Shown here: piece after piece, positions 41,472-49,706 of the stretch
How the letters are laid out: each line of letters starts with the position of its first letter
Position numbering within the stretch: position 1 is the stretch's first letter
Origin: Microbulbifer sp. HZ11
GTDB taxonomy: Bacteria; Pseudomonadota; Gammaproteobacteria; Pseudomonadales; Cellvibrionaceae
Assembly (NCBI RefSeq): GCF_000708675.1
Contig: NZ_JELR01000001.1
Span: 620,001 to 684,000, forward strand
DNA: 64,000 nucleotides
Direction: 5' to 3'
Notes under the pieces: generated by a model
Databases searched by the model: none
What the model saw: only the letters and a program-made list of their open reading frames with translations
Told to the model about the DNA's origin: nothing
Program-made: the position numbers and the translations under genes

Positions 41472-41574
41472 GTCTTGCTCTCTAGTGGAATGGTCTTAAT
41501 GCATCGAACATAGGTCTTTCACTTCTCGGTTGTTGACCCGCACTCGTGGCACAGTTCAAATAATTTAGAGGGGA

Positions 41575-42480
41575 TTAATCGATACAAGCCTTTCGATCGA
41601 TCACTACAGCGTTGTGCGCATGGAGGCTTTCCTGATGCTCAACCTTGAACCAGTAGTCTTTTACCCAGGTCGACTGCTCCAGTACCGCTTTGATTTTTCG
41701 AGCCGCATCTTCGCAAAACATCAGGTTATTCGCGTTCAGGCGCGCGAATTCCTGTTCATCGCTGCGCTTGACCATGGTCTGAACCGGCGTCCCGATCACT
41801 TCCTCGAAATTGAAAATGAGTGAAGACAGGGTTGGCCAGCCATTGTCGCCCAATGTCAGGTTCAAATAGGCGTAGGAACGCTGGCTATGGGGCGTGGCGA
41901 CACTCGCGGCCTGTACACGTGTCAATAGCTCCTGCTTCTCTACCTGATCGCTCGTAAACGATTTGTCCAGCGCTTCAGCCAGCAGTTGTCGAGAAAGTGC
42001 CGCGGAACAGGGACAGGTACTGGAATAGGGGATAGTTACCTGCAACCCATAGTCATAGACACCATTGCAACATTGACCGCTGATCTCTACGCGATAGGTC
42101 TGGTAGCCGGTCTGATTACTTAACAGTGAAGCTTTGGGCAACAGCAGGTCGAAAGCCAGATCGACCTTTGCGCTCTGACTGATACCCGATTGAGAAGTGA
42201 CCATTTTCGCCAGAAGTGTATCCAGGCCCTCTTTGTCACAATTGGTCGCGGCCAGCTCGTTGAGGATCGCATGTAGCCGCGACATATGAATGCCTTTCTC
42301 GGCGGCATCGTCGAGGCTGACATACACATTCGCTGTGGCGGCAACCACCTGCGCCTGGCCGCCAGCCAGAGAGAGAGTAAGGGGAACGGCGATACCTTCC
42401 ATGCCAACCCACTGCAACGGGTAGGCTCCCGTTTCAATCTGGGTTTTGGCGATATCGGGGAGGGATCCGGTAAACTGCAT
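41575..42480 (-). CDS. folE2: GTP cyclohydrolase I type IB (FolE2)
   Basis: FolE2 makes 7,8-dihydroneopterin triphosphate for folate and queuosine. Unlike zinc-bound FolE it can use other divalent metals, and in many bacteria it is Zur-controlled. The protein has PDIAKTQ near the start, the VYVSLDDAAEKGIHMSR block and the catalytic-metal Cys in STCPCSAALSRQ (Cys156, Cys158). The ATG at 42480 (301 aa, MQFTGSLPDIAKTQ) is preferred to a TTG at 42528. Downstream of pyrC by 109 bp. Confidence 0.94.
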   Translation of the reverse strand: MQFTGSLPDIAKTQIETGAYPLQWVGMEGIAVPLTLSLAGGQAQVVAATANVYVSLDDAAEKGIHMSRLHAILNELAATNCDKEGLDTLLAKMVTSQSGISQSAKVDLAFDLLLPKASLLSNQTGYQTYRVEISGQCCNGVYDYGLQVTIPYSSTCPCSAALSRQLLAEALDKSFTSDQVEKQELLTRVQAASVATPHSQRSYAYLNLTLGDNGWPTLSSLIFNFEEVIGTPVQTMVKRSDEQEFARLNANNLMFCEDAARKIKAVLEQSTWVKDYWFKVEHQESLHAHNAVVIDRKACID

Positions 42481-42589
42481 GTAACTCTTGCCTAAATCTG
42501 AAGATTCAAAAGACTCTAAGCCCGTCAACGATGTGTTGAGGGGCCTTGGTGTGCCACCCTTGACCTATGGGTGTTTGAAGCACGGGTTC

Positions 42590-43924
42590 TCAGCGGTCAA
42601 AAGAAAGGGGCATCGCGGCTATTTCAGCTGCGGCAATACCATCCCTACTGTAGACCTGTCGGCCATTGACCCAGGTGCCAACAATTTGCGAAGAAAAATC
42701 GTGTCCCGCAAACGGTGACCAGCCGCAGTGATATAAGGTGTTCCCGTTGGATACCGAGGTAGCTGTGTCTGGATCGACCAGTACCAGGTCGGCAAAGTAG
42801 CCTTCGCGGAGGTAACCTCGGCCAATCACGCCATAGCGAATCGCCGGGTTGTGCGCCGTTTTTTCGACCACCTGCGCCAAACTCATACGTCCGTGTTTCA
42901 CGTGGTCCATCAAGGTCAGCAGGGCATGTTGCACCAGGGGCAGTCCTGCGGGTGCCTGTTCGTAATCGACCTGCTTTTCCTCCCACGTATGGGGCGCATG
43001 GTCGGTAGCAATAATGTCGATCTGATTGCTATGTAGTGCCTGAATCAAAGCATCGCGATCGCGCTGGCTTTTGATGGACGGGTTACATTTGATCAGGTTG
43101 CCGAGACGCGGGTAATCCTCGTCGGAAAACCACAAGTGATGTACGCAGGCTTCTGCGGTGATTTGTTTGCCTTGAACCGGCCCGGGCTCAAAAAGAGCCA
43201 ACTCCTTTTCCGTGGTGATATGCAATACATGTAATTGACTACCGTATCTCTTCGCCAGATCAACCGCGTAGGAAGATGACGCAAAACAAGCATCGGTATC
43301 ACGTAGCGTTGGGTGATCTTCGATCGTCAGCACCGATTTAGAGCGTCGTAATGCCGCGTGGTTTTGACGAATGATCGGGCTGCTTTCACAGTGGGTAACG
43401 ATCAGCGCTGGCGACTCACGGAAAATCATATCGAGCGCCTCCGGGTGTTCTACCAGAAGGTCGCCCGTAGAGGCACCCATAAAGACTTTTACACCACTGT
43501 GCCTGGCCGGATCGAGCCGCTTGATCTGTTCGAGATTGTCCTCTGTAGCGCCCAGGTAGAATGCGAAATTGGCGGCCGAACTCGTGGCAGCTATCGCGTA
43601 CTTGTCTTCGAGAGCTTCAATGGTGGTGGTGGCGGGGTTTACATTTGGCATTTCCATATAGCTGGTAATGCCGCCGGCAACCGCTGCTCGGGATTCGCTG
43701 GCGATAGTGCCTTTGTGGGTAAGGCCGGGCTCCCGAAAGTGCACCTGGTCGTCGATCATGCCCGGCAGCAGATAGGCGCCGCCTGCGTCGATCACGCGAT
43801 CACCGGGCGTTGCGGCGATTTCCGCGCAAATTTTTGCGATCCGTTCGCCGACAATACGAACATCCGCATCGATCACATCGCCTTCGTTGACCAATCGCGC
43901 ATGCTTAATCAATGTCGAGGTCAT
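42590..43924 (-). CDS. pyrC: Dihydroorotase, zinc-operon paralog
   Basis: Dihydroorotase closes the pyrimidine precursor ring. The 444-residue protein (ATG 43924, overlapping hisI by 4 bp) has the amidohydrolase fold with [11 protein letters not shown] (Q60-V61-H62), [23 protein letters not shown] and [13 protein letters not shown]. The usual HxH metal motif reads QxH, a variant I also recall from Bacteroidetes-type dihydroorotases. P. aeruginosa likewise has a Zur-controlled second pyrC. A start at 43990 would add 22 residues overlapping hisI; rejected. Confidence 0.9.
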   Translation of the reverse strand: MTSTLIKHARLVNEGDVIDADVRIVGERIAKICAEIAATPGDRVIDAGGAYLLPGMIDDQVHFREPGLTHKGTIASESRAAVAGGITSYMEMPNVNPATTTIEALEDKYAIAATSSAANFAFYLGATEDNLEQIKRLDPARHSGVKVFMGASTGDLLVEHPEALDMIFRESPALIVTHCESSPIIRQNHAALRRSKSVLTIEDHPTLRDTDACFASSSYAVDLAKRYGSQLHVLHITTEKELALFEPGPVQGKQITAEACVHHLWFSDEDYPRLGNLIKCNPSIKSQRDRDALIQALHSNQIDIIATDHAPHTWEEKQVDYEQAPAGLPLVQHALLTLMDHVKHGRMSLAQVVEKTAHNPAIRYGVIGRGYLREGYFADLVLVDPDTATSVSNGNTLYHCGWSPFAGHDFSSQIVGTWVNGRQVYSRDGIAAAEIAAMPLSFDR

Positions 43925-44346
43925 ACGGATACAGGATCTCCGGTTACCCAGATTTTTCGCTGCTCCGAATCGACCTGCAGGTAAAAACAAGACCGACGTC
44001 CAGTATGGCAGGCGGCGCCTTGCTGCTCTACCTGGCAGAGCACCACATCGCCATCACAATCGAAGGCCATGGAAACCAGGGATTGCACATGGCCGCTGGT
44101 CTCGCCCTTGACCCACAACTGCTCGCGACTCCGGGACCAGTAGGTAACGCGCTGGGTCTCTATGGTGGCAAGCAGGGACTCTTTGTTCATCCAGGCGAAC
44201 ATCAGAACCGTTTTGCTCTGCGCATCCTGAGTAATGACCGGGATCAATCCCTGCTCATTAAATGCCAACTGCTCGATCACATCGTGTAGCGCCAGAGGGG
44301 CATCCTTGGGGTGCGTTTCGAGCGCGATAAAATAATCCCGTAGCAT
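43921..44346 (-). CDS. hisI: Phosphoribosyl-AMP cyclohydrolase HisI, zinc-operon paralog
   Basis: HisI opens the adenine ring of PR-AMP in histidine synthesis. The 141-residue protein has [30 protein letters not shown], the acidic metal site DCDGD (96-100) and Cys97, Cys113 and Cys120, the expected zinc cysteines, all present. It is thus not obviously zinc-free; a tighter-binding backup is a possible reason for its place here. It is not in a his operon. Starts 12 bp after the MerC-like gene and overlaps pyrC by 4 bp. Confidence 0.93.
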   Translation of the reverse strand: MLRDYFIALETHPKDAPLALHDVIEQLAFNEQGLIPVITQDAQSKTVLMFAWMNKESLLATIETQRVTYWSRSREQLWVKGETSGHVQSLVSMAFDCDGDVVLCQVEQQGAACHTGRRSCFYLQVDSEQRKIWVTGDPVSV

Positions 44347-44358
44347 CGCCTGTCTCGC

Positions 44359-44769
44359 TTAACCGTTACTGGAGGTGGGGCAGGCGCAGTCAGAGGGCTG
44401 CTGGCACAGGCGGTAATTCCACAGGTGTCCAAATGCTACCAGGCTGGCACCGGCAACCGTCAGCAGCTTCTCACCCAGTTCTCCGGCAGACTCACCCAGA
44501 AGAACCGCGGTGGCGAGTAATCCCAGGCCGGCTCCGCCCAGCACAACAACGCGGTAACGCTTGTGTTGCTTACACCCCATGGTCAGGGCGTACACACTGG
44601 TGGGTATAACTGCCAGCACCATCCACAGGTGGAAGGCCTCATTATCGAGGCCTAGCGCCGCCATGCTGGGCACCAGTGCCAGTACCAGCGGCAACGCCAG
44701 GCAGTGGATGGTACACATTGCAGATAGACCAATGGCGATCTTGTGTGTCGCTGCTGTTGTTGGTTTCAT
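44359..44769 (-). CDS. MerC-domain small membrane protein
   Basis: A 136-residue inner-membrane protein with about four hydrophobic segments and the MerC-like opening GLSAMCTIHCLALPLVLAL, where the Cys pair and His could bind metal. The C-terminus is Cys-rich (NYRLCQQPSDCACPTSS). MerC proteins carry mercury in mer operons, but MerC-like proteins also occur beside zinc-starvation genes; there are no other mer genes here, so a role in zinc movement is inferred. AAGGA precedes the ATG. Confidence 0.8.
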   Translation of the reverse strand: MKPTTAATHKIAIGLSAMCTIHCLALPLVLALVPSMAALGLDNEAFHLWMVLAVIPTSVYALTMGCKQHKRYRVVVLGGAGLGLLATAVLLGESAGELGEKLLTVAGASLVAFGHLWNYRLCQQPSDCACPTSSNG

Positions 44770-44829
44770 TACTACTTTTTCCTTTTCCCTGACCTTGGCT
44801 CAGGTCAAATTCGAGAAATATTTAATCGT

Positions 44830-47331
44830 TCAGAAAGTGCCGCGCATACCAAGGCTGAAACTACGGCCCGGAAGCGGGGCGCGGTCTTTCAGGAAGGAAG
44901 CGTGTACACGGGCTTCTTCGTCGGTGAGATTGTGACCTTTCAGGAATACGGTCATGTCACCGAAGTTGCTAGCGAAGGTATAGCCCAGCTCTGCGTCCAC
45001 CAGGGTATAGCCATCGGTAGCCGTTTCCAGATCCGCCACTTTGTCCTGCTCAAAATAGTGGGAAGCACCGAAAGCGGCTTCCCAGCCATTGTGGGCGTAG
45101 GCCAGTTGTCCACCGAGACGTACTGGAGGAATCCGCGGGAGATTACCGCCATCCTTGAGTTTGCCGCGGATGCTGTCGCCCCACAGGGTCAGGGTAAAGG
45201 GCTCGGAGAACTGCCACGCCATTTGTGCTTCCATACCGTAGAGCACGCTGTCTGCCTGCTCGAAGACATACACGGGCAGGGCGCCGTGGTCGTGGGCATG
45301 TTCGTGCTCTTCACCTTCTTCATGCGCATGTTCATCATGGTCATGCTCTTCATGAGCGTGCGACTCGAAATCTTCGCTGGTGAAACCGGTGTCGCGCTCG
45401 TAGAAAAAGTTGCCCACCTGGTTATAGAACAGATTTACCACCCAGCCGATGTCGCCGGAGTGCTTCCGCAGGCTCAGATCGAGGTTGTTGGATACCTCTT
45501 CTTCAACAGCGTTGCCGTAATCGAAGAGGGGTTCGTCGGTAACGTGTAGGTCAAACAGTGCACCCACCTCAAAGCTACCGGTGCCGATATGTGGTCCGTA
45601 AGAGAAGAGCTCTGACGCGCTGGGTGCGCGTTGAGCGTGGGTCACAGATAAGCCGGCGTTGTAGTCTGCGGCAAAATCCCACACCACACCTGCGGACACG
45701 CTGTAAGGTGTGAAATCGAGCTCGTCGAATTCCAGCAGCGCACGCTCTTCGTGCTCGTGCTCGTGCTCTTCCCCTTCGTGTTCTTCATCGTGCTCATGCT
45801 CATGCTCATGCTCATGAGACTCCCAGGCAATGGGATCGGCCTCGATGGTGACCTTTTCGACACGGGCGCCGAGCTGCCACAGGAAATCTCCCATGTGCTT
45901 TTCCTGCATCAGAGCAATCGCGAGTGTGTCAGTACGACTGGGCGAGGTGAAAGCCTCTTCGCCAACTGCGGCAAAGTCGCTCGACTTACCTTCAATAGAG
46001 ACGGCACCGCGCCAGCCGGACATTTCCTGCAGCAACAGATCCACACGGGCCTGCACCGTCTCGTTCTGGAACAAGGTGCCAGTGGTGTTGTTCTCAATTT
46101 CAACATGTTCGTAATCGGTGTAGCCGATGCGCGTGTTCACGCCGCTCAACAGGTTGTTATCCAGGCTCAGTTCGCTGATCAGCTGCCAGCGGTCCTGCTT
46201 CAGATCGGAGAGCACTTCCGCTTCTTCCTCATGGGCGTGCATCTCGGATTCTACGTATTCTTCCTCGTGCAGCTCTTCGCCGTGCTCGTCGTCCCCATGG
46301 GCATGGCTGTGACCAGGAATACCATTTACACGCTCCAGACGGCCATACGCCAAACCAATAAAACCGTTGTCCAGCAACCAACTACCGCCGAGGTTGAAGC
46401 CTTTGCTGTCCGAGGCACTGTTTTCCAGAATGCCAACACTGTGCTCTTCGTGTTCTCCATGCGCCTCTTCTTCATGGTCATGGTCGGACTCAAGTTCAGC
46501 AGCGCCAGGAATTTCGTAGTTATCTCCCTTGCGCGTAAAACCGTCCACATGAAACGCAAACTGCTCGCCGCCCCCGGTATACGCAAAGGAAGCGTCTTCC
46601 TCGCTGTTTACGGTACTGTGCCCAAACTGAAAGGCGCCCTTGGACTCACTGGAAGCGGGTACGCGGTCATCAACCACGTTGACCACACCGCCAATGGCAC
46701 CGGAGCCATAGAAGAGCGTGGCGGGCCCGCGCAGAATTTCGATTTGCTCTGCGGTGAGCGCCTCTGTGGCCACCACGTGGTCCGGACCGACGCGGGACGC
46801 ATCACTCACATCCAGGCTGTTCTGGGTGATCAGCACGCGGGGGCCGCTCAGTCCGCGAATAACCGGGCTGCTGGCCACAGGCCCGAAATAAGTCGAATGC
46901 ACGCCGACTTCGTTCTTGAGGGTTTCCCCCAGCGTTGCCGCCTGCTTGCGGCGCAGACTGTCACCGGCAAGTACGGTTACCGGCTGCGCAGATTCCATGG
47001 TGGAGGTGTGCAACGGCGTTGCGGTCACATCAATCTGCTCGATTGCTGAGCGACGCAGCGTGATAACCAATGGCGCCGCATCGCTATTCTCGAGACGCAG
47101 GGTCTGGTGACTGTAACCGGGTGCGTTAATATGCAGTTCGTTCGCTGCTCCGCTCGCCGTGTCGATCGAAAAACGGCCCTGTTCGTCGGTGCGGGTTTGC
47201 AACAGAGTACCCGTCACCTCTACCGCCGCACCGCTAATGGGGTTGCCGGCGGCATCGGTCACCTGGCCGGATAGGGCATTGGCCAGCCCGGAAATGGTCA
47301 TCAGTGCGAGCGAGATCGCGGTTTTTTTCAT
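44830..47331 (-). CDS. znuD: ZnuD-like TonB-dependent zinc receptor with His-rich loops
   Basis: The 833-residue outer-membrane receptor starts at ATG 47331 (AAGGA 6 nt upstream). It has a signal peptide (to GLANA), a carboxypeptidase-regulatory-like domain (SGQVTDAAGNPISGAAVEV), a plug (TPVTVLAGDSLRRK type, VIRGLSGPRVLI, QIEILRGPATLFYGSGAIGG) and a barrel ending FSLGMRGTF. Four barrel segments are extremely rich in His, Glu and Asp, for instance ESHEHEHEHEHDEEHEGE and AHEEHDHDEHAHEEGEE. Such loops in ZnuD of Neisseria collect zinc. It is second in the operon, behind DUF1826. Confidence 0.92.
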   Translation of the reverse strand: MKKTAISLALMTISGLANALSGQVTDAAGNPISGAAVEVTGTLLQTRTDEQGRFSIDTASGAANELHINAPGYSHQTLRLENSDAAPLVITLRRSAIEQIDVTATPLHTSTMESAQPVTVLAGDSLRRKQAATLGETLKNEVGVHSTYFGPVASSPVIRGLSGPRVLITQNSLDVSDASRVGPDHVVATEALTAEQIEILRGPATLFYGSGAIGGVVNVVDDRVPASSESKGAFQFGHSTVNSEEDASFAYTGGGEQFAFHVDGFTRKGDNYEIPGAAELESDHDHEEEAHGEHEEHSVGILENSASDSKGFNLGGSWLLDNGFIGLAYGRLERVNGIPGHSHAHGDDEHGEELHEEEYVESEMHAHEEEAEVLSDLKQDRWQLISELSLDNNLLSGVNTRIGYTDYEHVEIENNTTGTLFQNETVQARVDLLLQEMSGWRGAVSIEGKSSDFAAVGEEAFTSPSRTDTLAIALMQEKHMGDFLWQLGARVEKVTIEADPIAWESHEHEHEHEHDEEHEGEEHEHEHEERALLEFDELDFTPYSVSAGVVWDFAADYNAGLSVTHAQRAPSASELFSYGPHIGTGSFEVGALFDLHVTDEPLFDYGNAVEEEVSNNLDLSLRKHSGDIGWVVNLFYNQVGNFFYERDTGFTSEDFESHAHEEHDHDEHAHEEGEEHEHAHDHGALPVYVFEQADSVLYGMEAQMAWQFSEPFTLTLWGDSIRGKLKDGGNLPRIPPVRLGGQLAYAHNGWEAAFGASHYFEQDKVADLETATDGYTLVDAELGYTFASNFGDMTVFLKGHNLTDEEARVHASFLKDRAPLPGRSFSLGMRGTF

Positions 47332-47360
47332 TATCAGTCCTTGAAACAAATCGTTCAGAA

Positions 47361-48137
47361 TCAGTCGTCAGAAGACGCAATGTCAAAGGTAAGAATCAGG
47401 CGCTGGCTGCCAGGCTCGACGGCTGGGGATCGGTGCACGAGACCCGCACCTTCATTGCCCGCCCACAGCTCGCCTTTCAGTAGTGCTACCTCGCCAGCAG
47501 CCAGTGACTGAATGGATTGAGTAAAGGGATAGAGGCCACTTTCCGCATCGCTGAGCCCACCGCTGCCGGCACCCAGCTTGGTGCGATCCAGCTGATCGTG
47601 GGGCAACCATTCAGTCGCCACACCGGAATATGTTGTGATCAGGCGGCAGGGCACCCGATCCACATGAAAGCGCGGGCACATGGTGTCGCTCAGCACACTC
47701 AGACGGATGCCAATGGCGCTCAGATCAAACAGGCAAGTGAACATATCGGCCAGCAGCTCGATATCCGCGCATAAATTCGGGAACGCATCGAGACCCGGTA
47801 TCACGTCGCCCAGGTTTTGGATTTTTACCTTTGGCACCACCAGGCGATGACTGTTGAAGCCTTTCTGATCCAGAAAGGCTTCACACTCTGCAGTCAGTGC
47901 CGGGCTGAGCTGGCGCTGCCAGACCGACAGGTGCACGTCGTCCTCGTAGATATCCCCAAATGCATCTGGCGTGGGTGTAAATACCGCGCGGCGAGAGACC
48001 GACTGGACTGACTGGCCCTTATCATTGTGTGGTGCTACGGCAGGGGAAACCCCGGCCCCGACTGGTGTAACCCGTGGCAAGAGACAAGAGGCGGCCGCCG
48101 CACCAGCGACGTTTTCGGCAATATCGAGAGAGCGCAT
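47361..48137 (-). CDS. DUF1826 family protein, first gene of the zinc operon
   Basis: A 258-residue protein matching DUF1826, with a central MCPRFHVDRVPCRLITTYSG and a C-terminal VHRSPAVEPGSQRLILTFD. The His/Asp and distal His pattern recalls 2-oxoglutarate/iron oxygenases, but that is inference. DUF1826 genes are often found with zinc GTPases and TonB receptors in Zur regulons. GGATGAGGA precedes the ATG, and a Zur-like site lies 45 bp upstream. It is the promoter-proximal gene of a nine-gene unit ending at 39798. Confidence 0.82.
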   Translation of the reverse strand: MRSLDIAENVAGAAAASCLLPRVTPVGAGVSPAVAPHNDKGQSVQSVSRRAVFTPTPDAFGDIYEDDVHLSVWQRQLSPALTAECEAFLDQKGFNSHRLVVPKVKIQNLGDVIPGLDAFPNLCADIELLADMFTCLFDLSAIGIRLSVLSDTMCPRFHVDRVPCRLITTYSGVATEWLPHDQLDRTKLGAGSGGLSDAESGLYPFTQSIQSLAAGEVALLKGELWAGNEGAGLVHRSPAVEPGSQRLILTFDIASSDD

Positions 48138-48181
48138 TCCATCCTCATCCGGCTCACAATCCGCCAGGCTTTTACGTTAAC

Positions 48182-48194
48182 GATATAACGTATC
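48182..48194. promoter_or_regulatory. Candidate Zur operator before the DUF1826-znuD operon
   Basis: GATATAACGTATC (GATA-N5-TATC symmetry), followed by ATAA, shares 14 of 17 positions with the extended site at 34426 and its ATAA with the site at 32102. It stands 45 bp upstream of the DUF1826 start, overlapping a second short dyad GTTA-N6-TAAC at 48174-48189. Confidence 0.55.
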
Positions 48195-48329
48195 ATAATG
48201 CCCGTAGAATCCGGAAACAACCGAAACTTCTCGCGATAAGCCCGCCCTCAGGGGCGAGTCAGCAAGTCAGGCACAGGCCGAAAGCCAAGGGATAGCGAAC
48301 AGCAGACAATGATTTTTAAGGAAGCTTAA

Positions 48330-48719
48330 ATGAAGAAACACAGCCCCAAGGATATTCTTGATCAGTGGATGCAGGCCGTTAATGGCGCAGACGTAGAGAG
48401 CCTGCTAAACCTGTATGACCCGCACGCCGTGCTGATCCCAACGTTTTCAAACCGCATACTAAATACGCCGGAAAAACTGCGGGATTACTTTGAAAAGTTG
48501 GGTAGTCGCCCTGAACTAAGCATTGCGCTCCACGAAAAGACCCTGACCGTTCAGGAAATGAAAAGTGACCAGTACACCCTGGGGGGCATCTACAACTGGC
48601 GCTTCGCCGTTGACGGTGAACTGCTTAATTTCGAGGCACGATTCAGCTACGTGATCGACCTCGCCAACCCCAATCCGATCCTGCACCACCACTCTTCGCA
48701 GATCCCACGGACACTGTAA
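48330..48719 (+). CDS. NTF2/SnoaL-like protein
   Basis: A 129-residue protein with an NTF2-like fold: DILDQWMQAVNGADVESLLNLYDPHAVLIPTF at the start (first 20 residues diagnostic), YTLGGIYNWRFAVDGE in the middle and ILHHHSSQIPRTL at the end. It resembles the association domain of calmodulin kinase II and SnoaL-type proteins. Substrate or partner is unknown. AAGGAAG precedes the ATG. It diverges from the zinc operon and so could share the Zur-like site at 48182; the C-terminal His triplet is suggestive only. Confidence 0.8.
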   Translation: MKKHSPKDILDQWMQAVNGADVESLLNLYDPHAVLIPTFSNRILNTPEKLRDYFEKLGSRPELSIALHEKTLTVQEMKSDQYTLGGIYNWRFAVDGELLNFEARFSYVIDLANPNPILHHHSSQIPRTL

Positions 48720-48723
48720 ACCA

Positions 48724-49419
48724 TTACTCTTCGTAGGCAGACACCCGTGCCACATTTATCGTGTACGCCGCGTTGCCACGCTCGGTATCTTCCGGAAGCG
48801 TGCGCAACTCGCCCTCGATATACACCGGGTCGTAGAGAAACTCCACCTGGAACCCTTCGGGGAACTTTGCATAAATCACCTGGTTCGGCGGTGGCGGAGG
48901 CAGGTGCATACAGGCGCCGAAGTAGGGCACGAGCAGGAAACTGGTAATGGTCTGGTCGTCATCAAACTCCAGGGGGACCACAAAGCCAGGAATGCGTACC
49001 TGCTGTTGATCGAACTCTGGCTTGATCTTGGCGGACTGGAGCGCCTGCTGGTAGCGCGCCATCTCGGCACTGGCAGGACCGTCGATGGTGAGAGGCTCTT
49101 CGGTGGGGAATACATCCTCATCGGAGCCCTCGGGAATCATTGCGTAGTATTCTGGCGGATTCAGTAGGGCATCCAGATCCTCCTGGGGGATCAGTTCCTC
49201 CCATTTGATCTCCCGGTAGTCCACAGTGCTCTCATCAGCCGGTGACGCCAGTTTGGCAGCGGTTTCGGCCTTATCAGGCGCGCTTTCGGTAGACGTCGGC
49301 TGACTGTCGCTCCCAGCCTCCGCCTCGTTGTTTTCATCACTACAACCAACACCCAGGGCGCCTGCTAGTATGAGGGTGAGCGAAAGTGAACGGCCGGTTC
49401 TGTTATTTCTAATGAGCAT
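48724..49419 (-). CDS. DUF3299 lipoprotein
   Basis: From ATG 49419 (231 aa) the protein has a lipoprotein signal (AGALGVGC, lipid Cys26), an acidic low-complexity stretch (about 27-75), and the DUF3299 core with RIPGFVVPLEFDDDQ, FGACMHLPPPPPNQVIY and GNAAYTINV. The Pseudomonas aeruginosa homolog belongs to a Zur-regulated cluster together with a ZrgA-like protein and an ABC pair, and all these partners occur in this window. A Zur-like site is 26 bp upstream. A longer TTG/ATG start at 49512 would bury the signal peptide and is rejected. Confidence 0.85.
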   Translation of the reverse strand: MLIRNNRTGRSLSLTLILAGALGVGCSDENNEAEAGSDSQPTSTESAPDKAETAAKLASPADESTVDYREIKWEELIPQEDLDALLNPPEYYAMIPEGSDEDVFPTEEPLTIDGPASAEMARYQQALQSAKIKPEFDQQQVRIPGFVVPLEFDDDQTITSFLLVPYFGACMHLPPPPPNQVIYAKFPEGFQVEFLYDPVYIEGELRTLPEDTERGNAAYTINVARVSAYEE

Positions 49420-49706
49420 GGCGTGTAAATGTCTGGTGTTTTGCGATATGTTGCATCGTACATTCTCGCGCTGGTTAAGGAAACGGTAGCCGCAGGCCGC
49501 GGGTAGAAACATACGCTCCTTCTATTTTACCGGTGCGAGTTGGCAGCATTTTTGCACCTCCGGCGTGTTTGGGCGCCTGGATCACAATTGAGCGCCCGAG
49601 CAGAACTTTTCGCGACAAATGCGGTATAAACTCTAATCGGCGGGCCGATCGCCCGCAGAGCCAAGCACACAATAATCCAAGTTCCAAAAGAACGAATGAG
49701 TAATAA
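49420..49706. other. Divergent region between DUF3299 and oppA
   Basis: No gene in these 287 bp. Besides the Zur-like site (49445-49457) it holds two GC-rich hairpins in the oppA leader: GGGCGC/GCGCCC (within 49570-49595) and GCGGGC/GCCCGC with a 5-nt loop (within 49642-49660). These could influence oppA expression. Confidence 0.45.
49445..49457. promoter_or_regulatory. Candidate Zur operator before the DUF3299 gene
   Basis: GATATGTTGCATC agrees with the site at 34426 at 10 of 13 positions and ends 26 bp upstream of the DUF3299 ATG. It is the weakest of the four sites, but sits before a gene whose homolog is Zur-regulated. Confidence 0.45.

Noticed and set aside
45751..47049. Long plus-strand frame (432 codons) opposite the ZnuD-like receptor
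   Set aside because: It is the antisense image of the His/Glu-rich repeats and gives an unnatural Leu/Met/Val/Phe-rich start. The minus-strand frame has domains, a ribosome-binding site and a signal peptide.
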